Below are positions 33,845 through 43,802 of a stretch of DNA of 64,000 nt, piece by piece; position 1 is the stretch's first letter; every line of letters begins with the position of its first letter. Location: the NCBI GenBank assembly GCA_021151695.1, contig JAGKWU010000005.1, positions 186,001 through 250,000 of the forward strand, read 5' to 3'. The notes beneath the pieces were generated by a model, which did no database searches, had not been told where the DNA came from, and was given only the letters and a program-made list of their open reading frames with translations. The position numbers were made by a program, and so were the translations under genes. This stretch comes from Cellvibrionaceae bacterium. Its GTDB lineage: Bacteria; Pseudomonadota; Gammaproteobacteria; Pseudomonadales; Cellvibrionaceae.

Positions 33845-35905
33845 TCAGGGCAAACTGTCCGGTTGTGTTGGTTTGCCAAAATGGTAACCCTGATAACCAT
33901 CGCAACCTATATTGGTGAGAAATTCAAATTGCTCTGCACTTTCCACGCCTTCGGCGATGACCACCAGATTCAGGCTGTGGCCCAAGGCTACTACTGTTTT
34001 GGCGATGGCAGCATCGTGGGGATCCGTCAGTAAATCATTGACAAAAGAGCGGTCGATTTTTAACTGATTGAGCGGCAGGCGCTTGAGGTAAGACAGGGAT
34101 GAATAGCCAGTGCCGAAATCATCCAGTGCAAATGTCACCCCCAGGCTGCGGATGTTATTCATTTTTACAATCACATCATCGAGGTTGTGCAATAGCATAC
34201 TCTCGGTGATTTCGAGTTTGAGCAGCGCGGGGTTCACACCGGTTTTTTGTAGGGCAGCGGCGACTTTTGCGCTGAAATCCGGCAATGCAAATTGTGCCGC
34301 GCTTACGTTGACAGACATAGTCCAGTAGCGGCGCTCTTGATGATCTGCCCAGGCCACCAATTGTTCGCAAGCCGTTTCCAGCACCCACTGGCCGAGCGGT
34401 TGGATAATGCCAGTTTCTTCCGCCATGGGAATAAAAGCCGCCGGTGAAATTAATCCAAGTTTGCTGTGATTCCAACGCACCAGCGCTTCCACGCCCATGA
34501 TTTGACCAGTGCCGTTGACCTGTATCTGGTAGTGCAATAAAAACTCATTGTTAATCAGCCCCTGGCGCAAACTTTTCTCCAGCTCGGCGCGCGTTTCGGC
34601 GGCGGCCTGCATGGCGGGATCAAAAAAGCGTGCGGTGTTGCGACCGGCCGCTTTGGCCTGGTACATGGCGACGTCGGCTTTTTTGAGCAGTTCGTCGACC
34701 GTAGTGTTTTCCTTGGCAAACACTACGATGCCGATGCTGGGCGTAATGTTGTACACCATTCCGTTGAGGTTGTAGGGCTGGCGCAATTGCTCGAGGATTT
34801 TGAGTGCGATGGATTCCGCTTGGGATGCCGCTTCCAATGCGTAAGTGCTCAGTGCCTCAAGCAGTACCACAAATTCATCGCCGCCCAGGCGTGCCACGCT
34901 ATCGCCCTCGCGCAAACAATCGTGTAAGCGTTTAGCCACTTGTTGCAGCAATATATCGCCCAGGTCGTGGCCCTGGGTGTCGTTGAGTTGTTTGAAGTGA
35001 TCGAGATCGAGAAACATGAGCGCGCCATGATGGCCGCTGCGATCTGCCGTGAGTATGGCTTGCCAGAGGCGATCCACTAACAGGCGGCGGTTGGGCAGGC
35101 CGGTGAGCGGATCGTAAAAGGCGAGGCGATTGATTTCCTCCTCATCGCGGCGACGCTGGGTGATGTCGCGAATCAAACCGATAAACGTCACCCGGCCATT
35201 GCGTTCGATTTTGGATACCAGCAGGCTAATGGGCACTATGCTGCCATCTTTGCGTTGGCCTTCGAGTTCCTGGGGTTTGCCAATGATGCGACTGTGTCCG
35301 GTGCGGTTGTGTTTGTCGAGATAATTTATATGTACGTTGCGGTTGTTTTCCGGCATGAGGATGGTGACGTTTTGGCCAATTACATCGGCGACGTCGTAAC
35401 CAAAAATTTCGCAAGCAGCTTTGTTAAAACCTTCGATGATACCGCGCGGGTCTATAGTCACTACACCGTCAGCCATGTTGTCGAGAATGGTTTGGTTGTG
35501 CAGCGCTGACTCGCGCAATTCCATTTCAGTTTTGTGTTTGAAGAGCGCCATTTCGATAACGGTGTAGAGTTCGCGCTCGGAAAAGGGTTTGAGAATATAA
35601 CCGTAGGGCTCGGAGAGTTTTGCTCGCGCCAGTACTTCTTCGGCGGCGTAGGCGGTAAGGAAAACGACAGGAATTTGAAAACGCGTGCGAATAATCTGGG
35701 CGGCATTAATACCATCGAGTTCGCCAGCAAGGTGTATATCCATCAGCACCAGGCTTGGATGCAGCTGTTCGGCCATGATAACGGCCTGCTCACCTGTAGT
35801 GGCGTGGCCAAGCAGCAGATAGCCCTGCTCAAGGAGCTGTTGCTGCAGGTCGCGAGCCACGATGGTCTCGTCTTCCACTACCAGTATGCCGGGCCTGTCT
35901 GCCAC
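33845..35905 (-). CDS. REC-PAS-GGDEF-EAL response protein (c-di-GMP turnover)
   Basis: 686 residues. An N-terminal receiver domain (ILVVEDETIVARDLQQQL, phospho-acceptor in LVLMDIHLAGE) is followed by a PAS domain (about 135-255), a GGDEF cyclase domain with intact RLGGDEFVVL, and an EAL phosphodiesterase domain with EALVRWNH and DDFGTGYSSLSYLKRLPL. Both output domains look catalytically competent, so it could make or break c-di-GMP depending on phosphorylation and PAS input. It lies 84 nt downstream of the multi-PAS kinase on the same strand and is its probable partner. Confidence 0.93.
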   Translation of the reverse strand: MADRPGILVVEDETIVARDLQQQLLEQGYLLLGHATTGEQAVIMAEQLHPSLVLMDIHLAGELDGINAAQIIRTRFQIPVVFLTAYAAEEVLARAKLSEPYGYILKPFSERELYTVIEMALFKHKTEMELRESALHNQTILDNMADGVVTIDPRGIIEGFNKAACEIFGYDVADVIGQNVTILMPENNRNVHINYLDKHNRTGHSRIIGKPQELEGQRKDGSIVPISLLVSKIERNGRVTFIGLIRDITQRRRDEEEINRLAFYDPLTGLPNRRLLVDRLWQAILTADRSGHHGALMFLDLDHFKQLNDTQGHDLGDILLQQVAKRLHDCLREGDSVARLGGDEFVVLLEALSTYALEAASQAESIALKILEQLRQPYNLNGMVYNITPSIGIVVFAKENTTVDELLKKADVAMYQAKAAGRNTARFFDPAMQAAAETRAELEKSLRQGLINNEFLLHYQIQVNGTGQIMGVEALVRWNHSKLGLISPAAFIPMAEETGIIQPLGQWVLETACEQLVAWADHQERRYWTMSVNVSAAQFALPDFSAKVAAALQKTGVNPALLKLEITESMLLHNLDDVIVKMNNIRSLGVTFALDDFGTGYSSLSYLKRLPLNQLKIDRSFVNDLLTDPHDAAIAKTVVALGHSLNLVVIAEGVESAEQFEFLTNIGCDGYQGYHFGKPTQPDSLP

Positions 35906-35989
35906 CTGGGGTTCTCCGTAGTGTTGCTGTGTTCTGCTCTTGTCAGAGTGGATGTCGAATTGCCTGTTGCTACTTGAAATAGCTTGTTG

Positions 35990-38900
35990 TTAGTGCGAGA
36001 TGGGTAATGCGTCCTGTTTACCCACCGCAAAGGTAACGTTGAAGCTGGCAGTCGGGCCGATTTCCAGCCGGGCACCTAATTGACCTGCCAGGTCTGATAC
36101 CAACTGTAATCCGAGGGAGTTGCGGCTCAGTTCTGCAAAATCGGCGGGCAACCCTATGCCGTCGTCGCTGACTTGCAAGGTTGCGCTCCTTCCCTGCGTA
36201 TGCAATGCAACCTTTACGGTACCGCTGCGCCCCTCTGGAAAAGCGTGTTTCAAACAGTTTGAGATTAGCTCATTCACCAGTAGCCCGCAGGGCAGGGCTT
36301 GGTCCATTTCGACATGGATGGGCTGCAAATCAAGTTCCAGCTGAATATGACCCGGTCGCAAATTAAGGATGCGAAATGCCTGGGTACACAGTTGTTTCAA
36401 ATAATTGGCCAAGTCGACGGCCGCAAAGCTACCCGCGCGATAAAGGGATTCGTGCAGCAAGGCCATGGAGCGTACCCGGCCTTGCATATCACCCAGCACT
36501 CGTTTCACATCTGCCAATTGATTGCGGCCAGATTCCAGTCGCAACAGGCTGGTAATTACCTGCAGGTTGTTTTTTACCCGGTGGTGGACTTCTTTAAGTA
36601 AAGCATCTTTTTCGCGCAACGAGGCTTGAAGTGCCAATTCAGCCTGCTTGCGTTCGGTGATATCCATGGACGTGCCCACCACGGCGAGCAGATTGCCATC
36701 GAAATCCCGGGTGGTTTCGGCGGTGACGCTGATAGTGCGCGCTGGACAGCGCTGGGGGTTGGTGCGGTATTCAAAGCTGAAGGGGCCTTCGGCGGTGTTG
36801 AGCTGTTGGAGCTGCTCCTGCATAAACGCTCTATCATCCGGATGGACCAGCTCAAAAAACTCGTCAAGCCCGGGTGCATTTGGGCCTGGCTCTAACCCGT
36901 GCAAGCGAAAATTTTCTGCCGACCAACTACCCGTCATGCTGACGAGGTCCAGCTCCCAGTTGCCAAAGTGCGCCCGCGCCTGGGCCGAGGCCATACTCAT
37001 CTCGCTGCGCCTGAGGGCCTCTTCTGTGCGGTACTTTTCAGTGACATCGCTAAATACCATGACTATCCCCATCAGGTGGCCATTGGCATTGCGTATGGGG
37101 GCGGCGCTGTCGAAGATCTGGTATTCGCTGCCGTCGCGCGCTATTAACGTGGTTTGGCTGGTAAGGCCTATGGCCTGGCCGTGGTTCTTAACCCGTGTTA
37201 TCGGGTTTGGCGCGGGGGCACGAGTTTGGGTGTGAACTATCTGGAAGATGTCTTGCAAAGGTCTTCCCCGTGCTTCGTGCAGGGGCCAGCCAGTCAGCAG
37301 TTCAGCGGTGGGATTCATGCGTGAGACCAGCCCATCGGCATCTGTCGCTATCACAGCATCGCCAATCGAGTTGAGGGTAATGGCCAGGTTTTCTTCACTC
37401 AGGCGCAGGCGATCAGCAGCTACTTTGGTTTCGGTGATGTCCTGCATGGCACCGCGCAGCATCACTACCTTGTCGCCTTCGTAAACTGCTGTGCCCTGGG
37501 CGCGAATCCAGATTGGTCGCCCAACCGCTGTAATAATGGGTAATTCCAGGGCAAATGGTTGGCCTAGTTCGAGCGATGCGCGCACGGCGTCTTCTATCTG
37601 CTGGCGGGCCTCTGGTGCGAATGCGGAGATAGCCTGGTCGGGCGTAGGCGGAGAGACTGTGTCCTCGTAATCCAATAGCTGGTAAATCTCCTTCGACCAG
37701 TAGGTCTTCATCTGGCGAAAATCCAGCTCCCACCCACCAATTTTGGCTAGCTGGCCCGTGCGCTCCAGTAGCTCCGTCGTGCGCTCCAGGGATTGATGAA
37801 TACGATAATCTTCAGAGATATCGCTAAATACCAGCACCACTCCCACAATATGGTTTCTATCGTTGCGTATGGGCGCTGCGCGATTAATCACTTGATAGGT
37901 TTGGCCGTCTTTCGCCACCAGCTGGGTGGTAGAGGGCAAGGTAACCGGGATGTTGCGCTCTAGCACCAGTTGCACGGGATTGCTGGCAGGTGCGTGAGTG
38001 TGGGTATCCACCAGGTTAAACACGCGGGCTATAGATTCGCCTTTTGCATGATGAAGCTGCCAGCCACTGAGTTTTTCGGCGGCCGGGTTCATGCGCGCGA
38101 TAAGTCCACTTGCATCAGTAACCACCACCGCATCGCCTATGGCGTCCAAGGTAATGGATAGATCCGCTTCGCTGCGGCGTAGGCGCTCCTCTGTCTGCCG
38201 GCGCTGGTTAATATCCAGAACAAAGGCGACACCCTGGTCGGGTTCTCCGGCAAAACTTGCGGCGCCAATCAATACAAACGCCAGGCGTCCATCGCGCCGG
38301 TAAAAGGCTTTTTCATAGGGCGAGCAGGTGCCTTTAACAAGCACTTCGGCCAGGGCCTCCTGATCAAGCTCCCGGTATTGCGGCGGCGTCAGGTCGCGCC
38401 AGTTTAATTGGTGGAGATCGGAGCGGCTGTAACCAATCATATCCAGAAACGTATCGTTGGCTTCCAACAAGGAGCCCTCGGTATTCCAGAAGGCTATGCC
38501 GATCATGCCTGAATCCACAATCCGCCGAAAACGCGCCTCGCTTTGGCGCAGTGCCTGCTCGGTGCGTTTGCGCAGCCCTATATCGCGCAGCACGCTCTGG
38601 GTGGCAGGTTCGCCGTCGTAAACTATAGCTGTCGCCTGTACCTCCAGGTCTATCTTATGACCTCTAAGGGTTGTGCACTCCTGTTCAAACATGGGTAGCG
38701 TTGTGTTGTTTTCCGAGATTTGCTTGATTCGCGCCCGCACCGTGGCGTGATACTTGGGATCAATTAAATCCAGCAGGTGTTTGCTCAACAGATTTTGTAG
38801 TGAATTAGCTTCAAACAAGACCACTGCGGCGGGATTGGCATACACCAGCTGACCCTGGCGGTGCACGATAATCGCGTCCTGCGACCATTCCACCAATGTG

Positions 38901-40036
38901 CGATAGCGCTGCTCACTGTTGTTCAGGGATTCCTCGCGCTGGGCGAGGTTGCCGAGCAACTCGTTGAAGCCGCTAATGAGCGTTCCTATTTCATCCCGGG
39001 TTGAGATATGCAGAGGTTGCAGGGGCGCCTGGTTGATTGACTGGGCGCTCAACTGGCGAGCGGCATCCAGCAGGGGATTGAGTTGGCGGCGCAGCCACCA
39101 CCAGGTGAGGTAGCTACAAATACAGCTGAGTAGCAGCGCCACCATCAAAATACGCAGTTGTACGCTTTGCAAGGGCGCGAAAGCTTCGCGGGTAGGTAGT
39201 TGTGCCGAGACGACCCATTCTGCGTCCGGGATATGTTTAACAGAGATCAGCACCTCAATACCGTGACTGTTCACCATTACCTGGGTGCCTTCGTACCCCT
39301 GCAGGAAACGATCGACAACCGGGTTGACCCCCGGGTCCGGCGCTAGCGCCATGATGCGGCTCTTGTCGGATGAGATGATGACCTGGCGGTAGCGAACAGA
39401 CGTCAATCCATAGCTACCGGTTTTGCCATAGCGATGCTCGGTAAAATGTTCGAGAAAATTGGGCTGGTTCAGGTCTGTCCTGCCTACCAATGCCGCCAGG
39501 GTTCTACCTTGTGCGTTGCGGATGGGCACTATTACATCAAACTGCGGGAAGAGCTGATCCGCAACGCGCCTGGGGCGCCCCAGAAGGTAATTTCCACCCT
39601 GGAATAACACCGCCAATTCACGTTGAAACGGGTAGTCATGCTCTGCGCGGTCGGATACGGAATCCGCAATAATCTCGCCGCTATCAAGTACAACAAAGGC
39701 TCCTGCATTAAAGAAGCTGAAAAGCAAATGCTGCTCGTGCAATTTGTCGAGGAGATATTGGTTATTGTTACTTTGGAGAGGGGCCACCAGAGAGTCTGCA
39801 ACCTGTTGCAGCGCCTTGGTGCGGATAGTGAGCTTGGTCTCTATATCCGCCGCAATAAAGCTGATTGCTGAATACTGCTGGTCGGCAATCAGCTGGCGCA
39901 TATCCTCGCGCAGTACCCTGCTGGCGTAGAGCAGCAACGACCAGATGCTGATCAGAAAGACAGCGAGCGTAAACAGGGCTACGCGCGTGGTCAGGGTTAG
40001 TGGGGTAAGTTTTGCTTTCATCTGGCTCTGCGTCAT
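35990..40036 (-). CDS. Large membrane sensor kinase: Cache, HAMP, six PAS, HisKA_2
   Basis: 1348 residues. The N-terminal membrane helix (about 17-38) and second helix (about 293-315, with SCICSYLTWWWL) flank a periplasmic sensor region of the double-Cache type. HAMP follows (to about 370). Six PAS units can be counted, beginning near RYRTLVEWSQDAI, RFRRIVDSGMIG, LSITLDAIGDAV, GQLAKIGGWELD, LAITLNSIGDAV and ARAHFGNWELD; the third and fifth are close copies. The kinase core is HisKA_2 (LLKEVHHRVKNNLQVITSLL) with an HATPase ending in DDGIGLPADF and NSLGLQLV. It likely phosphorylates the adjacent REC-GGDEF-EAL protein. Confidence 0.92.
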   Translation of the reverse strand: MTQSQMKAKLTPLTLTTRVALFTLAVFLISIWSLLLYASRVLREDMRQLIADQQYSAISFIAADIETKLTIRTKALQQVADSLVAPLQSNNNQYLLDKLHEQHLLFSFFNAGAFVVLDSGEIIADSVSDRAEHDYPFQRELAVLFQGGNYLLGRPRRVADQLFPQFDVIVPIRNAQGRTLAALVGRTDLNQPNFLEHFTEHRYGKTGSYGLTSVRYRQVIISSDKSRIMALAPDPGVNPVVDRFLQGYEGTQVMVNSHGIEVLISVKHIPDAEWVVSAQLPTREAFAPLQSVQLRILMVALLLSCICSYLTWWWLRRQLNPLLDAARQLSAQSINQAPLQPLHISTRDEIGTLISGFNELLGNLAQREESLNNSEQRYRTLVEWSQDAIIVHRQGQLVYANPAAVVLFEANSLQNLLSKHLLDLIDPKYHATVRARIKQISENNTTLPMFEQECTTLRGHKIDLEVQATAIVYDGEPATQSVLRDIGLRKRTEQALRQSEARFRRIVDSGMIGIAFWNTEGSLLEANDTFLDMIGYSRSDLHQLNWRDLTPPQYRELDQEALAEVLVKGTCSPYEKAFYRRDGRLAFVLIGAASFAGEPDQGVAFVLDINQRRQTEERLRRSEADLSITLDAIGDAVVVTDASGLIARMNPAAEKLSGWQLHHAKGESIARVFNLVDTHTHAPASNPVQLVLERNIPVTLPSTTQLVAKDGQTYQVINRAAPIRNDRNHIVGVVLVFSDISEDYRIHQSLERTTELLERTGQLAKIGGWELDFRQMKTYWSKEIYQLLDYEDTVSPPTPDQAISAFAPEARQQIEDAVRASLELGQPFALELPIITAVGRPIWIRAQGTAVYEGDKVVMLRGAMQDITETKVAADRLRLSEENLAITLNSIGDAVIATDADGLVSRMNPTAELLTGWPLHEARGRPLQDIFQIVHTQTRAPAPNPITRVKNHGQAIGLTSQTTLIARDGSEYQIFDSAAPIRNANGHLMGIVMVFSDVTEKYRTEEALRRSEMSMASAQARAHFGNWELDLVSMTGSWSAENFRLHGLEPGPNAPGLDEFFELVHPDDRAFMQEQLQQLNTAEGPFSFEYRTNPQRCPARTISVTAETTRDFDGNLLAVVGTSMDITERKQAELALQASLREKDALLKEVHHRVKNNLQVITSLLRLESGRNQLADVKRVLGDMQGRVRSMALLHESLYRAGSFAAVDLANYLKQLCTQAFRILNLRPGHIQLELDLQPIHVEMDQALPCGLLVNELISNCLKHAFPEGRSGTVKVALHTQGRSATLQVSDDGIGLPADFAELSRNSLGLQLVSDLAGQLGARLEIGPTASFNVTFAVGKQDALPISH

Positions 40037-40200
40037 CCATCACAATCTTTACGCCAGGGCAGTGCTGAATCGCGGGACTGATTACCCGCGTTCTCTGCCT
40101 ATCCCTTGAGCATAGTCAAGATCTGTGAAAAGCAGATGTATTCCGTCGTTGATAGCCATGAAGGGAAAGGGGATGGCGGGTAGATCTTCAGGTGTTGCGG

Positions 40201-40228
40201 TTGTTGTATACAAGCTCTCAACTATACT
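40201..40228 (+). promoter_or_regulatory. Probable promoter of the chemotaxis receptor gene
   Basis: TATACT at 40223-40228 (5 of 6 matches to a -10) with TTGTTG at 40201-40206, spacer 16 nt, about 80 nt before the start codon. Confidence 0.45.
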
Positions 40229-40305
40229 GGGGACAGCTTCGCCGCCAGCGGCGTAAAACTTGCCCTAATAATCCGGATAACCCAATAAAAAGCAGGCCCG
40301 CCTTT

Positions 40306-41985
40306 ATGTCTCTCAAAATGAAACACAAATTGATATTGCTTGGCGTGTTGCCTTGCGCCCTGATGGTGGCGCTGTTGCTGAGCCTCGTCAGTTCGCGCAT
40401 GCATAAAGCGGTGGAAGACGATATGTCGGTACTGCGCGATACCTTGTTGGAAGCCAAGAAAACCGAACTGCATCACTCGCTCGATATCGCCAAATCTCTG
40501 ATCCAGCCCCTATACGATGGGTCCTCAGTGGGCGGCGATGAAAAAGACAAAGCCATAGCGCAACTCAAGCAGCTCAAATACGGTAAAGACGGCTACTTCT
40601 TTGGCTATAACGGCAGTTCGGTGCGAATTTTTTCCGGCACAGACAGCAAACGTGTCGGCGATAGCTTCCAGGATTACAAAGACGTTAACGGCGTGTTTTT
40701 GATTAATGAATTAGTAAAAGCTGGCAAGGCTGGCGGCGGTTTTGTCACTTACCATTTTCCGCGTCCGGGTGAAGATACAACGGCTTATCCCAAACTCAGC
40801 TATGCCATCTGGTTGGAAAAATGGGATTTGATGCTGGGAACCGGTTTTTACATCGATGATATTGACCAGGCGGTAGCGCAAGCTCGCACAGTGAGCGAAA
40901 AACATATACGCGCAACCCTGATACTCATCTTTGTGGTGACTGCTGTGGTGCTGGTGGCGGTGTTGGCATTAGCGCTTGTCATTGCGCAGAGGACCCTGGC
41001 TCCTATTGAAGCCTTGGGTCGCAGCCTGCGTGAAATTGCCGGCGGCGGTGGCGATCTCACTCGTCGTTTGCAACACGCCAATGATGACGAAGTGGGTGAG
41101 GTGACCCGCGCCTTTAATGCCTTTGTCGACAGCATCCACGCCATGGTATCGCGCATCCATGAATTGACGCGTGAGCTGTCGCGGGTCAGTCATTCTGTCG
41201 CGCACAATACCAGTGATACTTTTAAAATTTTGGATATGCAGCGCGCGCAAACCCTGCAAATTGCCAGCGCGATTAACGAGTTGGGTGCATCGGCGCAAGA
41301 GGTAGCGCGCAGCACGGTTGATGCAGCGCATGCAGCCGATTCCGCCGAGAAATCTTCCAAGGGCGCCGAGGTTACCGCAGCCCAATCCATTCGCCAGATT
41401 CACGAATTATCCAACGAGGTGCGTCTTAACACCGAAGGCTTGCAGGAACTGCAAACCAACGTACATGGCATAGGCGCTGTGCTGGATGTGATTCGCGGCA
41501 TTGCCGAGCAAACCAATTTGCTCGCGCTCAACGCCTCCATTGAAGCGGCGCGCGCCGGCGAGCAAGGTCGCGGTTTTGCGGTAGTGGCCGACGAGGTGCG
41601 CGCACTGGCGGCACGCACGCAGGATTCCACGCGCGAAATCCAGGAGATGATTTCACGCCTGCAAACCAGCACTACCAACGCCAGCGAATCTATCCAACGC
41701 AGTTTGACCAAAGGCGATTCCTCCGTGCAGCTGGTCAGCGCGACAGCCGAGGTATTGAAAGCGATAGACACCCAAGTGAGCACCATCAACCAACGCAGCT
41801 TGCAAATCGCCACCGCCGCAGAAGAGCAAACGCAAGTGATCGAATCCATCAACCAGAATATGCACCAGATTGCAGACGCAACAGAATCAGCGAGCCAGAG
41901 TGCGTCCAGCTCGCAGGCATTGGGTGTGGAGTTGGAAAAAATTGGTGGGCAACTGCAGCAGTTGGTGGCGCAGTTTAGGTTGTAA
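40306..41985 (+). CDS. Methyl-accepting chemotaxis protein with single-Cache sensor
   Basis: 559 residues from ATG 40306; upstream in-frame codons would add an unlikely basic leader. A membrane helix (KLILLGVLPCALMVALLLSLV) is followed by a periplasmic single-Cache domain with YGKDGYFFGYNGSSVRIF and YAIWLEKWDLMLGTGFYIDD, then a second helix (ATLILIFVVTAVVLVAVLAL), HAMP, and the signalling domain whose hairpin tip is GIAEQTNLLALNASIEAARA followed by GEQGRGFAVVADEVR. It senses an external small molecule, often an organic acid for this Cache type, and feeds a CheA/CheW complex. Nearby actP may hint at acetate-like ligands, but this is conjecture. Confidence 0.93.
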   Translation: MSLKMKHKLILLGVLPCALMVALLLSLVSSRMHKAVEDDMSVLRDTLLEAKKTELHHSLDIAKSLIQPLYDGSSVGGDEKDKAIAQLKQLKYGKDGYFFGYNGSSVRIFSGTDSKRVGDSFQDYKDVNGVFLINELVKAGKAGGGFVTYHFPRPGEDTTAYPKLSYAIWLEKWDLMLGTGFYIDDIDQAVAQARTVSEKHIRATLILIFVVTAVVLVAVLALALVIAQRTLAPIEALGRSLREIAGGGGDLTRRLQHANDDEVGEVTRAFNAFVDSIHAMVSRIHELTRELSRVSHSVAHNTSDTFKILDMQRAQTLQIASAINELGASAQEVARSTVDAAHAADSAEKSSKGAEVTAAQSIRQIHELSNEVRLNTEGLQELQTNVHGIGAVLDVIRGIAEQTNLLALNASIEAARAGEQGRGFAVVADEVRALAARTQDSTREIQEMISRLQTSTTNASESIQRSLTKGDSSVQLVSATAEVLKAIDTQVSTINQRSLQIATAAEEQTQVIESINQNMHQIADATESASQSASSSQALGVELEKIGGQLQQLVAQFRL

Positions 41986-42005
41986 AAGATTTGTATCGAT
42001 AAAAC

Positions 42006-42056
42006 AAAAGGGTTGCCGACATCGGCAACCCTTTTTGTTTTTGTTTTTGTTTTTGT
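42006..42056 (+). terminator. Terminator of the chemotaxis gene with GTTTTT repeats
   Basis: AAAAGGGTTGCCGA pairs with TCGGCAACCCTTTT, followed by T5 and several GTTTTT units (to 42056). The hexamer run looks like polymerase slippage. Confidence 0.85.
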
Positions 42057-42098
42057 TCGAAGGGAAATATTATCAGTTACAGACAATCCTCTATGGAA

Positions 42099-42136
42099 GG
42101 GAATCGTCATCCCCGCTGCGCGAGGATGACGACTCC
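42099..42136 (+). repeat. REP-like palindrome, copy A
   Basis: CGTCATCC (42105-42112) pairs with GGATGACG (42124-42131), with flanking GGGA/TCCC. The same sequence lies at 44981-45014 in the opposite orientation, so the two bracket the actP/DUF485/membrane-protein block. Confidence 0.75.
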
Positions 42137-42164
42137 CTCTTATAGATCGTAAAGCGCCAGATCC

Positions 42165-43802
42165 TTAATGCGCGCTAGCCGCACTCGCCCCAATCCCCGT
42201 TTGCGAACGCACAAACTGCGCATCAAAGGCAGCTTGCTCTGCTTTTGCAGCCGCAGAATTATCCAACAGTGAAAAAATCCAGATACCGATAAAAGCCGCA
42301 CTCACTGAGAAGATAGCTGGATATTTGAAGGGGAAGATCGCCTTCTCATTGCCCAATGCATCTACCCACACAGTGGGGCCGAGGATTACCAGCACTAATG
42401 CGGTGATCAAACCGATCGCACCACCTATGACAGCACCGCGCGTAGTCAATTTGCGCCAGTACATGGAGAGCAACAGTATCGGGAAGTTGGCACTGGCGGC
42501 CACGCAGAAAGCCAGGCCCACCATGAAGGCAACGTTTTGCTTTTCAAACACTATGCCCAGTATCACGGCGATCACACCCAACACCACAGTAGCAATGCGC
42601 GATGCGCGGATTTCTTTTTTCTCATCGCGTTGGCCTTTCAGTACCAGTGTTGCGTAAAGGTCATGGGAAATTGCACTTGAGCCTGCCAGCGTCAAACCCG
42701 ATACCACAGCCAAGATAGTGGCGAAGGCAACGGCGGAAATGAAGCCCAACAAAATATTGCCACCCAGCGCGTGGGACAAATGAATCGCCGCCATGTTGGA
42801 GCCGCCGATAATTTTTCCGTCAGCGCCAAAATAATTTCCGCCCGCTAACAGCACTACCGCGCCGAAGCCAATGATAAAGGTGAGTATGTAGAAGTAGCCG
42901 ATAAAGCCAGTGGCGTAGAATACTGAACGACGCGCTTGCACCGCATCTTTTACAGTGAAGAAGCGCATCAAAATATGTGGCAAGCCGGCGGTGCCGAACA
43001 TCAATGCCATCCCGAGCGAAATCGCCGAAATCGGATCAGACACTAAAGTGCCGGGCGCCATAATCGCACTGCCTTTGCTGTGGGTTTTTACGGCGGCGGC
43101 AAACATGTTTTCAAAACTGAAACCAAATTTCGCCAACACTAAAATGGCCATGAGCGTGGCGCCAGCTAACAGCAAAATTGCTTTGATCAATTGCACCCAG
43201 GTGGTGGCCAACATGCCGCCGGCGGTTACATAGAAAGTCATGAGCACGCCGATAATAACTACTGCAGTCATATAGGGTAGGCCGAACAACAGCTCAATTA
43301 ATTTACCTGCGCCCACCATCTGTGCAATCAAATAAAAAATCACCGTCACCAGCGAACCGCTGGCCGCCAGTATGCGAATGGGTTTTTGTTGCAGGCGGAA
43401 GGAGGCTACGTCGGCAAAGGTGTATTTACCCAAATTGCGCAGTGGTTCGGCGATCAACAGCAATACGATGGGCCAGCCGACCAAAAAGCCGATGGCGTAA
43501 ATCAAACCGTCAAAACCCGAGGTGTACACGAGGCCGGCAATACCGAGGAAAGACGCCGCTGACATGTAATCGCCCGCAATGGCCAAACCATTTTGGAAAC
43601 CGGTGATGCCGCCGCCGGCCGCATAAAAATCGCTAGCGCTTTTGGTGCGCTTGGATGCCCAGACAGTAATGAAAATAGTGAGCAACACAAAACCCACAAA
43701 CATGGAAATAGCGGTCCAGCTGGGTTCACTTTTTGCGGCTGTGTCTGCCCAAGCGGGCGTGGCAAACAAACTGGAGAGCAGGGTTAAACGCAGGGCTTTC
43801 AT
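42165..43802 (-). CDS. actP: Cation/acetate symporter
   Basis: 545 residues from ATG 43802, which overlaps the DUF485 stop by 4 nt; the longer in-frame start lies inside that gene. A signal-like N-terminus (MKALRLTLLSSLFATPAWAD) precedes about 13 membrane helices of the sodium:solute symporter family. Family landmarks include YAAGGGITGFQNGLAIAGDY, then MSAASFLGIAGL, and GFGAVVLLAGGNYF. ActP takes up acetate and short carboxylates with cations in the inner membrane. The final helix and tail are complete. The upstream yjcH-type gene is its usual partner. Confidence 0.93.
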   Translation of the reverse strand: MKALRLTLLSSLFATPAWADTAAKSEPSWTAISMFVGFVLLTIFITVWASKRTKSASDFYAAGGGITGFQNGLAIAGDYMSAASFLGIAGLVYTSGFDGLIYAIGFLVGWPIVLLLIAEPLRNLGKYTFADVASFRLQQKPIRILAASGSLVTVIFYLIAQMVGAGKLIELLFGLPYMTAVVIIGVLMTFYVTAGGMLATTWVQLIKAILLLAGATLMAILVLAKFGFSFENMFAAAVKTHSKGSAIMAPGTLVSDPISAISLGMALMFGTAGLPHILMRFFTVKDAVQARRSVFYATGFIGYFYILTFIIGFGAVVLLAGGNYFGADGKIIGGSNMAAIHLSHALGGNILLGFISAVAFATILAVVSGLTLAGSSAISHDLYATLVLKGQRDEKKEIRASRIATVVLGVIAVILGIVFEKQNVAFMVGLAFCVAASANFPILLLSMYWRKLTTRGAVIGGAIGLITALVLVILGPTVWVDALGNEKAIFPFKYPAIFSVSAAFIGIWIFSLLDNSAAAKAEQAAFDAQFVRSQTGIGASAASAH

